A stretch of DNA of 64,000 bases. Source: Varanus komodoensis (Eukaryota; Chordata; Lepidosauria; Squamata; Varanidae). Below are positions 28,746 to 40,900 of this stretch, piece after piece (the first letter of the stretch is position 1; every line of letters starts with the position of its first letter). The translations under genes were made by a program, and so were the position numbers. The notes beneath the pieces were generated by a model. It saw nothing but the letters and a program-made list of their open reading frames with translations. It was not told where the DNA came from and ran no database searches. The stretch spans positions 28,796,863 to 28,860,862 of the forward strand of contig NW_025336481.1 of the NCBI RefSeq assembly GCF_004798865.1, given 5' to 3'.

Positions 28746-30165
28746 TATGGAAGTGCCACTTTACTATACTGAAACTTCTGTTTATCATACAAAGGCTCAA
28801 ATTCCAAAACATTTCTTTTCACATAGAATGCAACTTAGCATTATTTAGCTAACCTGTATATGTTTTAGTTCGGTGACCAACTGTTCTATAGTGCTTTGCT
28901 GCACTAGAAGGGTTAAATTTAATGTGTCCTGAAGGTGAATGTGATAGTTTTACTGTTTCACAGCACTATCTGTTGTAGTGGTTATAAAACGTTCACATCT
29001 CCACACTTCGCAGCGCACAGTAGGAACTGCATGCTGTGTTCTGCCCACCCGTTGTTTAAAGGCCCTGAAGCATCATGGGGTCTTCTACCTCAATCCTTCG
29101 CCGCTCTCATCAGCATCCTGCTCTGCCAGCCTTATTTAGGCTCCCCTGAATATAGAAGCTGCCGTTCTAATATTATTGATCATCTGAAATGAAATGAGCC
29201 TATTACTTAAAACGTGGTAAAGAAGTTCATTACTGAAATGCTATTTTCCCCACATCTCTAGATGCCACCTCTTTCTTCTACTTTACCTGAAGTGCACTAT
29301 CACCATCTTAAGAAAAAGAAGCTTTTTATTCCAAGAACAGGGTAATAGGGAAGACAATATAAAATGTTTATCAGACTAAAATGTGTGGTGATCTTTTTAC
29401 ATATTAAATTGTCATGTGCAATCTGTCAAGTACTACTATCACAGGACTCATACTCATTCCATTGGAGTTCATGTAGGATTTGGATACAAACCCCACTGAA
29501 ATGACGGAAGAATGTGCAGTAGAAGTACTGGCCAGACTGCGCTCACTGGGTAGTTCAAGGCAGAATAGTTGCTAATTAGTTTTTAAGAATAAATCCCAAT
29601 GTATCTATCATAAATCTGGCTGAACTGCAGAAACAATGCTTTTATCTAAAGAAGACACTCATTTTTAAACCTATTTCATCTGTTTTATTGTAATATACTA
29701 GAATTTATGTATTTATTGTGTATGTATTTCTTTTTAATATGTGTAAGTCTCATGTAAATGGATATAAATATGATTTTTAAAAAAATTAAAGCTATGGTAC
29801 ATGGGGTCTTAGTGCAAACACTTGACAATACAGTGTAAACAATACTGTTTGTATCTTTCCATTCCACCATTTTTACAGTTTTGAATTGTAGCAAAGTAAA
29901 TTGGATATGTCTAGCAGAATTCTTAGATGCTTCAACATGTTCCTACTTTTTAAAGAAGCCTGTCAAAATTTAAAGCTCAACACCTGCCTCTGATGATGTA
30001 CAATAGAAAGATTTAAACATGGAACTTGAGCCAAAAATGGACCTATAAAGGCAAAACAGAATTGTTATATATACTTGTAGAAAAGCACTGTGATGGCTCT
30101 CCTTTTTAAAATCAACATGAAGAAAAAACTGTTTGCAAGAGTCAAAAACACAGGAAATTAAAGAG

Positions 30166-30167
<2 letters not shown>

Positions 30168-30200
<33 letters not shown>
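30168..30200. repeat. (GA)n microsatellite
   Basis: About 16 uninterrupted GA units between the two genes. Confidence 0.97.
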
Positions 30201-30203
<3 letters not shown>

Positions 30204-30803
30204 TCACTTCAATACTACTTATGGACCAAGATGCAGCTAGTTTTGCTAGGCATCACTTTTTTCCTTTCAAATTCTTTACATACCAGCCAACACTGGTCTA
30301 AAAAATAACATCAAGGGAAAATAAATCTAACCTTCAAGTTTTCAGTTGTTTAAAAATGCCCTCCATTTCCTCATAATAATAGGGCATTAGACAGCTGTTT
30401 GCCTAATGTTACACTTTTATCCAAGATGGCCTTGCTGAGACTTCACTGAAGTCATTTATCAGCGGAAATAACTGAAAGACAGAACAGTTACTATATAATG
30501 TATAAAAGTTTAGATGAGAAAATATTATCTGCTGTGGCTTTATTTGGTGGTGTTATTGATGTTTATTCTTTGTTTATATGGGAAGTTTCAAAGTAAGACC
30601 TATTTAAAAATGTAATTTACCTACTATTTGCTAATCTCCCACTGCCTGATCCTAGCTTAAGACCTGTCTTTTGGTTATTCCTTTCAGCAGGCTGATCGGC
30701 AAAACATCTGCACGTACATTTGTTTTACTGAGTATTTTTTAAATTTATTTAAACAGACTTCACTTAACCAAATGGTGACAGATTTTTTTTCTCCCCAATT
30801 GTC

Positions 30804-30809
30804 AATAAA
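30804..30809 (+). terminator. PPFIA2: Candidate PPFIA2 polyadenylation signal
   Basis: AATAAA is followed about 20-40 nt later by a T/GT-rich stretch (CTGTTTTATGTGTTCAGTCT), as expected of a vertebrate poly(A) site. It would give a 3' UTR of about 3.5 kb. Earlier AATAAA copies at 28585 and 29588 are alternatives; the choice cannot be made from sequence alone. Confidence 0.35.
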
Positions 30810-31802
30810 AGAAAATCACTACTGTTTTATGTGTTCAGTCTGTGATAGAGCTGCATGCCATAGTTTCCAGTGGAACTTTTAGAGACTAACATCGCTTCAG
30901 GGATGACTATAAATGGAACACTTTAGATTAACAAGCAACCAACATGTGTGCTGAAAGACAATAATGCAAACAGCCACAAGATGGTGTACTGAATGTTGTG
31001 CTTTATATGACCTTAACAGACCAAAAAGCTGCTAAGTGCACAGTTTCTTATTGATGGACTTTTTACATGGCCACCAAAATATAGCTCAATCCACTGATTT
31101 CTACAAACTTTAACTTGCTGTGGCTTTACTTTTGGCAGTTACATTGGGATTTTGAAACGCAGTGCATAGTGTGTCTTAAGGTGCAGTGCAATGCAAGATT
31201 AAGGCAGAAAAACATGGCTGGCTGGAGGGATGCTGAGAGTTAGCGGACCTTTTTCCTGTTTAAATGAGTATAATTTCGTACACTTTATGTTCTAAGTGCT
31301 TTTTTGAACCACATACACCTGAAACTATTTTTGGAAGAAACGGGACACTCAATTTTATCTTACATTTTATCCTCATCGTGTTTTTTTAAACAGTTTTTAA
31401 TATAATGAAAGCTGCTATGAAGGATGTTAGTCTGGCATGGACATAAAGAGTGATGCCAAGTGGCAACTGGGGGAGAATTAGAATGCTAGTGGAGTGGCCA
31501 GGTGACACTGAAGTGACCCAGTACTGGAAAATACCTGCAATTAAGTAGCGTGGTTCCCTAGGAGTACCTGTCAGGTACATTGGTGCACTGTAAAGTCATC
31601 AGTCATTTCTACACTACCAGAGAAACCTGTAGAACAAAGTGGCATTGCTTTTGTAGTTGCATAAGATTCAAGCCACATTGTACAGTCCCTTTGCATAATG
31701 TTCACTGTGATATCTTAATAGACAACTTTAAAAGAAGTTGATAGTGCTACTCTTTGAGAGACGAGCTACCTACCAATATGGGAAACCAAGTGAGTCACAC
31801 TT

Positions 31803-32147
31803 AAGGTAAAGGTTTCCCCTTGACATTAAGTCCAGTCATGCCTGACTCTAGGGGGCGGTGCTCATCTCCGTTTCCTAGCCGAGGGAGCCAGCATTTGTCC
31901 GCAGACAGTCTCCGTGGTCATATGGCCGGCATGACTAAACACCAAAGTGCACGGCATGCTGTTACCTGCCCACCAAAGTGGTACCTTTTTATCTACTTGC
32001 ATTTGCATGCTTTTGAACTGCAAGGTTGGCAGGAGCTGGGACGGAGCAACGGGAACTCACCCCGTTGTGCAGCTTCGAACCAGCAACCTTTCGATCAACC
32101 AGCCCAGCAGCACAGTGGTTTAAACCACTGTGCCACCTGGAGTCCTG
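31803..32147 (-). repeat. tRNA-derived squamate SINE, near full length
   Basis: On the minus strand it opens GGTGGCACAGTGGTTTAAACC (minus one base at each end, box A), then GGTTGCTGGTTCGAAGCTG (box B), and runs through CATGCCGGCCATATGACC to an end reading ACTGGACTTAATGTCAAGGG and AAACCTTTACCTT. I recognise it as an abundant lizard SINE (Anolis-type tRNA SINE). It makes a 121-codon open frame on the plus strand that is not a gene. Confidence 0.85.
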
Positions 32148-33099
32148 AGTCACACTTAGACCTTGTTAAAATCAATGGAACTTAAGTTAGTCATATCTAA
32201 TTTTTCACCTTGTTTTGCATTGGAGCAAAGCATGGTTTGGGTCTTTATCCAGCATAAGATATCTAAAAACACCAGAGTGCTAGTCATAGCTGCTCAGACA
32301 TTAATCCCATTGAATTTTCTTAAAGTTAAAAGGATATCAGATTGCAACCTTAATCTTTGCTGAGTTGTTGCCTCCATTTGCTTGTTTTGAAATACCTCAT
32401 CTCAGAACAGAATTAAGGCTACTAAGAACAACATCAATTCAAATTGAACAAGTAGTTACATTACACAGATTTAACTTTCAGAAGCCTACTCTAGCTAGAA
32501 CTTAACATTTCCAACAGGAGTTTCGTTTTTATTTCCACTGCGGTCAAACCCCAGTGGCTACAATCCTGCTCTGTTTAGGCAGAGCACTAACTTTTTAGCT
32601 TAGAGGAGAAAAACTGTGGCCTCATTAGTCTGCAATTCTGCTCTAGATGCATGGCTGTTTTCTGTTTTGCTTTCTTCTGCACAGAAAAAGGTGCCTTGAT
32701 CACCTTCAAGGTACTTCTGCAAAGCAACTGGCTTTCCTCCCTTCTTTTTCTATGTTCTAGCTGTGCTATTTGGGGTTGACACAGGGAGAAAGAGGTGAGA
32801 AATAGAACAGGAACAGAGAAGGAGCAAGATGCATTTCCCCAGAGCACATACTTCAGACTTCCATTGTGCGGCAGGCCAATCCTGCACTTGCCTTTTGATT
32901 AAAACTGAGTTACCAAAAAAAAAAAAACAGAAAGGCTGGCACCACCCACAGCATAGCACCCTGCCCCTGTACTAATCATTGCTTAATGCTAGAGGATGAA
33001 GCCTTTGGCCCTCAAGGCTCCCCTTCCTTTTTAACCCTTTTTTAAAACTATGGCTACAAATCTAACCCTGATTTACAGGCAATAAATCCCACTGAAGGG

Positions 33100-33182
33100 C
33101 TTATTTATTTATTTATTTATTTTATTAAAACATTTTTATGCCGCCCCATTCGCCGAAGCCTCGGGGCGGCTTACAAGTTATT
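33100..33182 (-). repeat. L2/CR1-like LINE 3' end with (ATTT)n
   Basis: TTATTTATTTATTTATTTA is followed by CATTTTTATGCCGCCCC and GCCTCGGGGCGGCTTACAAG. Reversed, this is the GCCGCCCCGAGG...GGGGCGGCATA...AAATAAATAAA LINE end. Confidence 0.8.
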
Positions 33183-33292
33183 TACGTATTGCAAAGTAAG
33201 TGATTGGGACTTGTTGTGCTTCATCGTAGGATCCCCTCCCTTTATTCTACAGGCCTTAATAGCGTCTCATTTCCTCTCCTTCCACCCTGCAG

Positions 33293-33475
33293 GAACTGCA
33301 CACAGTTATATATGCAGGGCAGCATGACAAACCATTATGGAAAATGCTGCAGGCACTACAGTCAGTAACAGAGGCACTCAGTGCAGATTATGCATGTGGC
33401 CGGGCATGGGAACTATGTGAAAAGGACCCCTTTCATTTCAGAACTAGTCACAAGACATCACGAATAACACTGTGA
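33293..33475 (+). CDS. Exon-like terminal open frame between PPFIA2 and ACSS3 (unassigned)
   Basis: A good acceptor (CTCTCCTTCCACCCTGCAG) is followed at once by 60 codons and TGA: ELHTVIYAGQHDKPLWKM, LQALQSVTEALSADYACG, RAWELCEKDPFHFRTSHK, TSRITL. It has no ATG near its start, so it would have to be a spliced last exon. Codons lean to purine-first, as in real coding DNA. It needs an incoming phase 0: the candidate exon ending at 26428, or PPFIA2 exons ending at 24155 or 24310, would fit. Its last residues ITL fit a class II PDZ ligand (hydrophobic-X-hydrophobic). I do not recognise the protein. It may be an alternative PPFIA2 end, a separate small gene, or chance. Confidence 0.4.
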   Translation, partial: ELHTVIYAGQHDKPLWKMLQALQSVTEALSADYACGRAWELCEKDPFHFRTSHKTSRITL

Positions 33476-33683
33476 ATACTGCTGTATAATCCATTCAGCA
33501 GGAAAACCAGAAAGACTCACGCTTCAAGAAGCTGCACTTACATTTCATTTAGTTTTGTCATGAAAATATCAGCACTGATAAACTTGCATCACTAACTTAA
33601 AAGTCAAATTCAAAATTTAGACAAAGTTAATTGTGTCGCATGTTTTTAAATATTGCCAATTCCTGGAGTTAGTCTATTTTTTG

Positions 33684-33697
33684 GCACTAGGGGGCAA
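33684..33697 (+). promoter_or_regulatory. CTCF-like motif
   Basis: GCACTAGGGGGCAA matches the CTCF core CCASYAGRGGGCRS at 12 of 14 positions. It lies in the gap between two convergent genes, where insulators or loop anchors are plausible. Occupancy is not known. Confidence 0.4.
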
Positions 33698-34549
33698 CCT
33701 AAAAGTTAGAAATCTGCCTGAGTGTTAGGGTGTTTTTGGAAAAGGTGTGTTCTAATTGAATATCTGAAGAACAACTATATACTGCCATTTATCATGGGGA
33801 CATTTACAACCATCCAAATTGCTGGTTGTTTGAGGAGAATGTTTATCATATCCTTGCTTCCCAGATATCTGTTGAATAATGTGAACATAGTAAAAATTTC
33901 CTCATTATGTTGGTGACTGAACGTCAAAGACAAAAGATGACCTATGTAAAAATTAGCATATACAGAAAGGCATTCTCACTGACGGGAAATATAATTATTC
34001 CATATAAGCTATGGTAAACTTACCTGTGGAAAAATGTAATACTTAACTACAGAATGCTTAAACATAAGGTGATTCACAAAAATGGCATCACATAATTCCT
34101 AACAGCACAGACACTCTGCTAGTTTTCACTTCATGTAACATTTACTGTCAAGTACAAAACAAACAAAAATATCTGGCTGCTAGATAAACCAGAAAAGTGC
34201 CCAGCCAGAACCATCATCCTTTTGCAGGCTGGAATTAAGGGTTCTTGCAAGCCCAATTTGACTTGGGTAATCCTGAAAGGGGTTTTACTCACATGATTTG
34301 AGGCTGCTATTTTCAAGATAAGGTGTCCTTCTCAGGTACTCACCCCATTCCTGATCAGAAGAACTCCATCCTACATACATTATTTCCCAAAGAGAACGAA
34401 AGCAAAATTTGTAAAGCCTGTTCAGCACTAGGACTAATCTAAGTAAATCAGCTGAGCTGCTTGAAAAGGTTCCTTGTGAGCATGACTCTATGACAGCATG
34501 AGCACTTTTTTTAAGGACATGAATTACGTCTCACAATGAGATTGATGTG

Positions 34550-34555
34550 TTTAAT
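34550..34555 (-). terminator. ACSS3: Candidate ACSS3 polyadenylation signal
   Basis: ATTAAA on the minus strand, about 290 nt past the ACSS3 stop, is the first near-canonical signal found there. The downstream GT-rich element is weak. Confidence 0.3.
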
Positions 34556-34842
34556 TTTGGCAAGGTATGAAGCATCTTCTGCTCTATATTTATAGGTAAG
34601 TTTGGACCAGCATAAAAGTGGCACATTCTCCATTCTGTTTACACTGTTTTAAAAGTGATCTGAATATTGATCATAAGAATTTACTTCAACACTCCAGTAT
34701 TATTTACTTGCCAATGAGATTAGAAAAACTCAGTCAGACTTTTGCAGAAATCAAACTAGTCTCATGTTATTAGACCTGCAAGATAACCTTGGCCTAAATA
34801 AATGCAGTAAGTATTCCACTTTTACTCAGTGACTTTGAACAG

Positions 34843-34914
34843 TTATTTTAACTTCATCTTCAGCACTTCTTCTACGTGTTTGAACACAGCAGGGTCTTCA
34901 ATGGTTGGACTTAT
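34843..34914 (-). CDS. ACSS3: ACSS3 last coding exon
   Basis: The acceptor is CTCAG on the minus strand. 23 codons, ISPTIEDPAVFKHVEEVL then KMKLK, are followed by TAA at 34843-34845. It matches the mammalian end ITSTIEDPSIFGHVEEML but is a few residues longer. It is the C-terminal helix of the lid domain. Confidence 0.93.
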   Translation of the reverse strand: MSPTIEDPAVFKHVEEVLKMKLK

Positions 34915-37900
34915 CTGAGGAAATAAGAACAAGAAGTCAAAATACCTGATTGTTAGCTACTGTACAATTGACTTTGCCTAGTTTTGTTGAAATCATACAA
35001 AACTCACTATTTGCCCATCAAAACCAATATGGCATACACTCTACACATGGCACTGAAAGCAGAATTTTGTAGCTACCTCCTTATCATAAACCAAAATGGT
35101 TCAATGTGGAAATGGATGGAGATGAATGTGACAAAAATGGGGTACTGGGTGCTGGAAAGTGTATCTGCCATTCTAAAGGCACTTCGTGAACCAGGGATGT
35201 TTGGCTACACTTATGTGCCTGCTATGGGGTGGTAAATTGTTGTATTTCAGGAGCTGACACAACGGGACTATGTTTCTTCTCACGGGATATGGCTCCCAAG
35301 TTAAAGCCATGTAAATGCCACTCCGTACTCCTTTGATGCTAAGGCATGACATTAGGTGGGGCATTAAATGAAGCTGCAGACAGCACTATATAAAAGCAAA
35401 ATACTGTGTGTGTTCATTGCATATATTATGCATGGCAGTCATTAAAAAATCTTGATATGCACCTCGTATGGCTTGCTGTTCACCAGTGAAGAAAGAGCAG
35501 AGCGTGGTATCTTGCCAGAACGAGTTTTCGGGATCTGTTTCACAAATACTGCTTTCCGGAATGCTGCCACAGGGCCAATATTTTCTCTAACCCTTTTCAC
35601 AATCTCTTCCAAAAGCTTTTCTTCTTCAATATCCACTCCTGACAAGGAATGTAAAAGCACAATTTTCATAAGAGATTTTATTCTATTGTATGGTTACAGT
35701 TCTGTTAGATGCCCAAGGTCAAGTCAAGATTTAAATATGAAATAAATCATGTTCGTGCTCCTGACCCAAAGTTAGCTTTGGCTTTGTACACAGAACATTG
35801 CTCACCATTCCTCAGGACACATAATGCTAGTGGGACATGGCCTTTTAAGGAATCCTCCTGGCCGACAACAGCACAATCTGCCACAGCACTATGGGAGAGA
35901 ACCGCCTGATGGGAGAACAGGAAAAAGACATCAGTGAACAAATCTGCATATGCACATTCATTATCAATCCATGGTATTTGAAGATCAAGACATAATCTTT
36001 CACCCAATGTGAGGGAAACTTTCAGACAGACAATGGAAACAAATGCCCAGGTTATCTTCCTTTAATATTAATGATGTCTTAAAAGTTAGTATCCTAAGAC
36101 CTCATGCCATGGTGCATTTCTTGAAAAACTCTAGATGTAGGATGGATTTCTTGAAAGGCAGCATGCATTCATCTATGGTGACTGATGTTGTCTATGCTAA
36201 CTCAGCACTTCTAGTTTTTGACCTGTATGCTCTTGATATGCTCTTTTATACTTACCCTACAATCTCATGTAACCAGCTTTCCATATTTATGTAAGTGCTA
36301 AATGTAAATGATGTGGTGCCTATTCAATGGCATACAGACTGTAACACTTCAGCCAATCATTTAAGTGTAATAGTCTATAATAATCTAGCAAAAATGCATT
36401 GGACCATTTACATCGGGCACCAACCAACACCTTCTGTGCAAATGCAGTATTTCAAATTATGACTTTGTATCAGCCTTTCAACCAGTAACACGCTGCATAA
36501 ACCACAGCCATATCTATCCTGCAAAACATTTTCACACAAAGCAAAGTGGTCAGGTTGACTTATGTTTCATTGTTTCATGAGTCTGCACTGGGAGTAATAA
36601 TACACAGAGAACTCTTAAATGGAGATTAAACTATCTCTTAATGTCACAGTTAAAACAGGAAAGACAAAGAATCAATACATTATTTAAAAGTGCAGCAACT
36701 TTATCAGGCATTCAGCAAAGCAATCAATTGCTACCCACTATTTAGTAAACAAACAATGGGGATTAAACAGCTCTTTTCAACAATACAAGGGAGACATCAC
36801 TGCAGTGAAGTATGAACAACTGGTGAAACAAGAAATTGAGTCCAATTTCTCCTAAAAGCTAAGACAGAACGATTATGCAGATTCATTTTACCTGTGCCTC
36901 ACACCAGTTTGTCAGGATGAAGCTGCTATAAATAAGATGCCTTCTCTCAAGCAGAAAAGAGAAGGTTTGAGCAAGTTTCCTAACACTTTTTTTAAATTCT
37001 ACAGTTCCCAATATTCCTAACACTTCCTATCTCTGCTTTGGGCCAAAAGAATAACAGAGCACAGAGTTCCAAATAGGCTTCCTAAGGTTCAACACTGTCA
37101 GAAAATGAAGAGAATTGAGGCCTCTATCAAATAGTATTTAGGTAAGGTTAAAGCCCAATACATATAAAATTGTGAAGTTGTGTAGGTACCTGGGAGGGTG
37201 GGAGAGCACTTAGTGTGTGACCTGGTTCCCATGTGTATGGATATTGCAACTATCCACATAGCCACCAAATATGGGAAGAAGCTGCCATTAATTCTGTCCA
37301 CTTGGGCAGACCATAAGGATCTTACAGTGCAAGGGAAGGGTAAAGCAGACATTGTATGCCCAAGAAACAAATTCTTCCCTGCTCCTGAGGAAACCTACTT
37401 CTGATTTATATACAGCTCACCATATTTAAAAAGATTTTCCAATTTGCATAGTTAACAGCTGGCAAAACCTCATTGTAACAGCCATGGTCTGCCACCTTCC
37501 TCATCTTGCAGGCCTGGTCTTAGCACACAGCATCCTTGGGAAGCTGCCAGAAGCCAGCATACTACCTGCTGCCTCTACTGGCCCTCCTTGTAAACTTTTA
37601 TTTTCCTTCAGCATTCCACTTGGCACCACCAGACTATTATACCAGGGAGCCATTTCACAAATAGCAATGTGAGTGTTTGTGAAGCACACCCAAGTGCTCA
37701 TCGAATAAGTACCCCCAGATAAGTCTGTGCATAGGACCGTGTCCACCAGTCACCCCCAGATCTTGGTCTCTTGTCTTCATCCTTTTCTGATTTTTGGTTT
37801 GCGTTCTCATAGTTCTTGGTTTCTGTGAGTTTATTACTTGCAAGTTCGACAAATGAGAAAAGCTTTGATCCTTATGGTCTGCACATGTTTTCCTTTGATA

Positions 37901-40900
37901 CTATCCTTTCCTTTTCCTTCTACTTATTGGTTGGTCATATTCTTAATTATCTCTTTGTTGTATTTTTTCAAGTCTTCTAATGCTCCCTTGTCTTCTCTCA
38001 GAACACCATTTAAGTTTATTCTCTCTCAAATACTTATTTTCTTTTTTCTTTTTACTAATTCTTAGTGATAGGTTCCGCCTCTTTTCTGCTTGATTCTTGT
38101 TTGCTGTTCCTATGGAACCTAACACAGATATTTTTGGTCTTCCTTAAAAGTTAGGTTTTATTTCCCACACTTGATTTGTTTTCCAGGTCAGTCATAGCTT
38201 TCTTTTCAACTAAACCTCTCTCCTTATATAGCATGGACTATAGCATTATTCATTTAAAAAATATAACCGGTTCTCTCCTCTTTCTGCTGTTCCTAGCTAA
38301 GTATTCTTCCTGGTTAATCTCTTATTCCACTTCTACTCATCATTTTTATTACGTTATTCATTGCTTAGTCCTTATTCTCTGTTCTTGACCATTATTAGTT
38401 CTTTCTCCCATCCACAACTTCCCTTTATTAGAGCAGCTTATATATATTCATGATATCTTTCTGATCATGTTCTCTTGCTCATCATGCATTACAGTTTTAT
38501 GGTTTGCTTTTCTTTATCCTTTTCTTCATTCTCGCCCTCTTCAAAGTCAAGTATATGTTTCTTCAATATTGTTCCTTAATTTATTAAAATCAGATTATTC
38601 GCTTTCTATTCTTCTGCTCTGTGTATTTTAAAGTCTTTCCTGTGGTTAATGTCTTCTAAAAACATTTTGCTGGATCCTTTGTCAGATAACCACATAGTTT
38701 TTCTTTCTTTTGTGTTAAGAGCATCGTGCATTTTCTCAGTGCGGTGGGTTCAGATTTGAGCATGCTTGGAATAGACCCATTAAAATCACTGAGGTTAAAA
38801 TAAACTTGACAAACTTGTATCAGTGATTTTATACGGCCCAATAGCCAAAGATCTCTAGGCAGTTCACAAAAATTACAACTCAAAAATATAGAAACACAAT
38901 ATAACAAAAACATAAAAATTAAAAAAAAAACAGCAGATAACAAAGTAAACAGGTTTGCTCTTAGCACGTGCCTTGATTATCTTTAGGCCAATTCACTGTC
39001 TGATCATTTTAATGTTTTTAATTCATTTAATTGTCTACTTAACTTTCTCAGTAGGCACCATTTGTTTTTTAAAGATTATCATTGACACTGCCGATCCTTC
39101 TCTTTTTGTTTGCTTACCTAGTAATGATTTATCTGGTTAACTGGTTTTGTTTTTTCTTGGCTTTATCTGTCATTCTTTACTCATATATATTAAATTGCAT
39201 ATTGTTGTTGTTATCAGCTTTTAGGTGCCTTTCAGTTCTTGATTACCTTCAGGTTATTTTGCATCTTTGACTTCTTGATTGCCATATCCTATGATTATCG
39301 CCTACAAAGTCCTCTATGGCTTGGGATCGGGCTGCCAAAAAGATTATCTTCTCTCGTATAGAACTATTCAGGTATTAAGATATTTGGGAGAAGCCCTTCT
39401 TTTGATGCTACCTCTACATTCAGAGGCATGTTTGGTGATGATGAGAGGGGGCCTCCCTAGAGGTCAATCCCAGAATGGAATTCCTTGCTACGGGAATTTC
39501 TTGTCATACTAGCAGCAGGCAGAGACCTCTTGATTTGCACAAGCCTTTGGCATGTAAATGAAGCTATTGGCTCAGTGACTTTTTCTGCAGTTGTTTTTTT
39601 AAGTTTTAATACAATGCTTTTATTAATTAAATGAAGTTGTATTTATGACTTTATATCTCCCTGAGTGCCAGTTTTCTTGGTGAGAGGATATCGATCAAAT
39701 AAATAAATAGCTATTTCTTTAGGACCAATTATCATTTTTACGCAAACAATTCTCAGTTGCATGTTTCTGTTCTAATTAACTTAATTTTTAAAAACTTTCT
39801 GCTTGCTTATCTGTTCCTGGATGGATACTTTTTTTCCCTTAAGCTTAATCAAAAATAGTCTATTATTTTTCTTCCTCGTTGAGTTGATGGTATCATAGCA
39901 TCTTCTGCCTGAAATCTAGATTATCCTATGTGAGTCTACCCTTCTCTTGTTATATTTGTTCTGTTGTCAAATGTAGCAATAGTAACATCTAAAAAAGAGA
40001 AAGTGTTTCTATTGACTTATCTCATACTTTGATTTTTACCTTTCTTGTTTATTCTCATTATTTACTTGTACTTTCATGTCTCCTCATAGGCCTTTTAATT
40101 CAATTTTTCAATCAGTCTTTCAAATAATTCTATCTGCTTTGAAGTATGGTCATATTACTTCTTCATTGCTTTCTATTCATTAGTTACTCTGCCTTTTCCT
40201 TATTCAATCTAAGAAGTTATTAATTTTTAGGTAGAACCATTGTTTGGTGGTCCTCCTTTACTTTCATGTTGTTATTCTTTTCATTCTTTGCAGATAAGTC
40301 AGTCAGTTTAGAGGCGATTCCTTGAAATTGAGAAGTCACTGATGTGGGCTGTGGACCACTTAAGCTACTTTCAAAAAGCTACTGCACTAGAATATATCTT
40401 CATAATACTTTATTGCAGTATTTTTAAATAATATCCTGTTGCTTTCTCCACTGTTAACAATGCTGGGCAAGAACTGGAGCAACACAGAATGTTCCTGTCC
40501 ATTACATGAACTTGTCCTTGAAGCCCTTTTCAAGAAGCCATATTCCACTGCAGTCTGAATAGTAGCTGGAGTTGTTTACCTCCTCAATTGCCCCAGCTGA
40601 AATCCTGTGACCTGCAACATTGATGACATCATCCACTCGAGACATGACATACAAATAGCCATCTTCATCCATGTAACCGGCATCCATCGTATCATAGTAC
40701 CCCTGAGAATGAATTAAAAATACTTCAGGATATTAAACATGTCAGTAATATTTTCTTCCTATTTTAAATAATTCAGTCACCTCCAATGTGCACAACTCTT
40801 GCCATAATCCCATCTGCAGCACTAATCTAAAATAATCTGGACTTTATGGTGCCCATGTGGAGCCTGAAGCAGTGGTTTCTGTGCAATGTGACAATGAACA

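Larger units (their letters stand above)
27283..34842. other. PPFIA2 3' region and gap between convergent genes
   Basis: 7.5 kb between the PPFIA2 stop and the ACSS3 stop. Part will be PPFIA2 3' UTR; its end is not certain. It holds several AATAAA signals (28585, 29588, 30804), a (GA)n tract, a reverse tRNA-derived SINE at 31803-32147, an L2-like end at 33100-33182, an exon-like open frame at 33293-33475 and a CTCF-like site at 33684. Nothing else coding is seen. Confidence 0.8.
35906..40579 (-). other. ACSS3: ACSS3 intron with nested LINE remnants
   Basis: 4.7 kb. From about 37840 to 40290 the plus strand is T/C-rich and the minus strand A-rich. This block is interrupted by an L2-like piece at 38830-38945 (-) and an L2-like 3' part at 39283-39712 (+). 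The part from 36000 to 37800 shows nothing I can name apart from a repeat fragment near 37710. Confidence 0.75.

Noticed and set aside
31820-32185. 121-codon frame between the genes
   Set aside because: It lies entirely on the reversed tRNA-derived SINE at 31803-32147.
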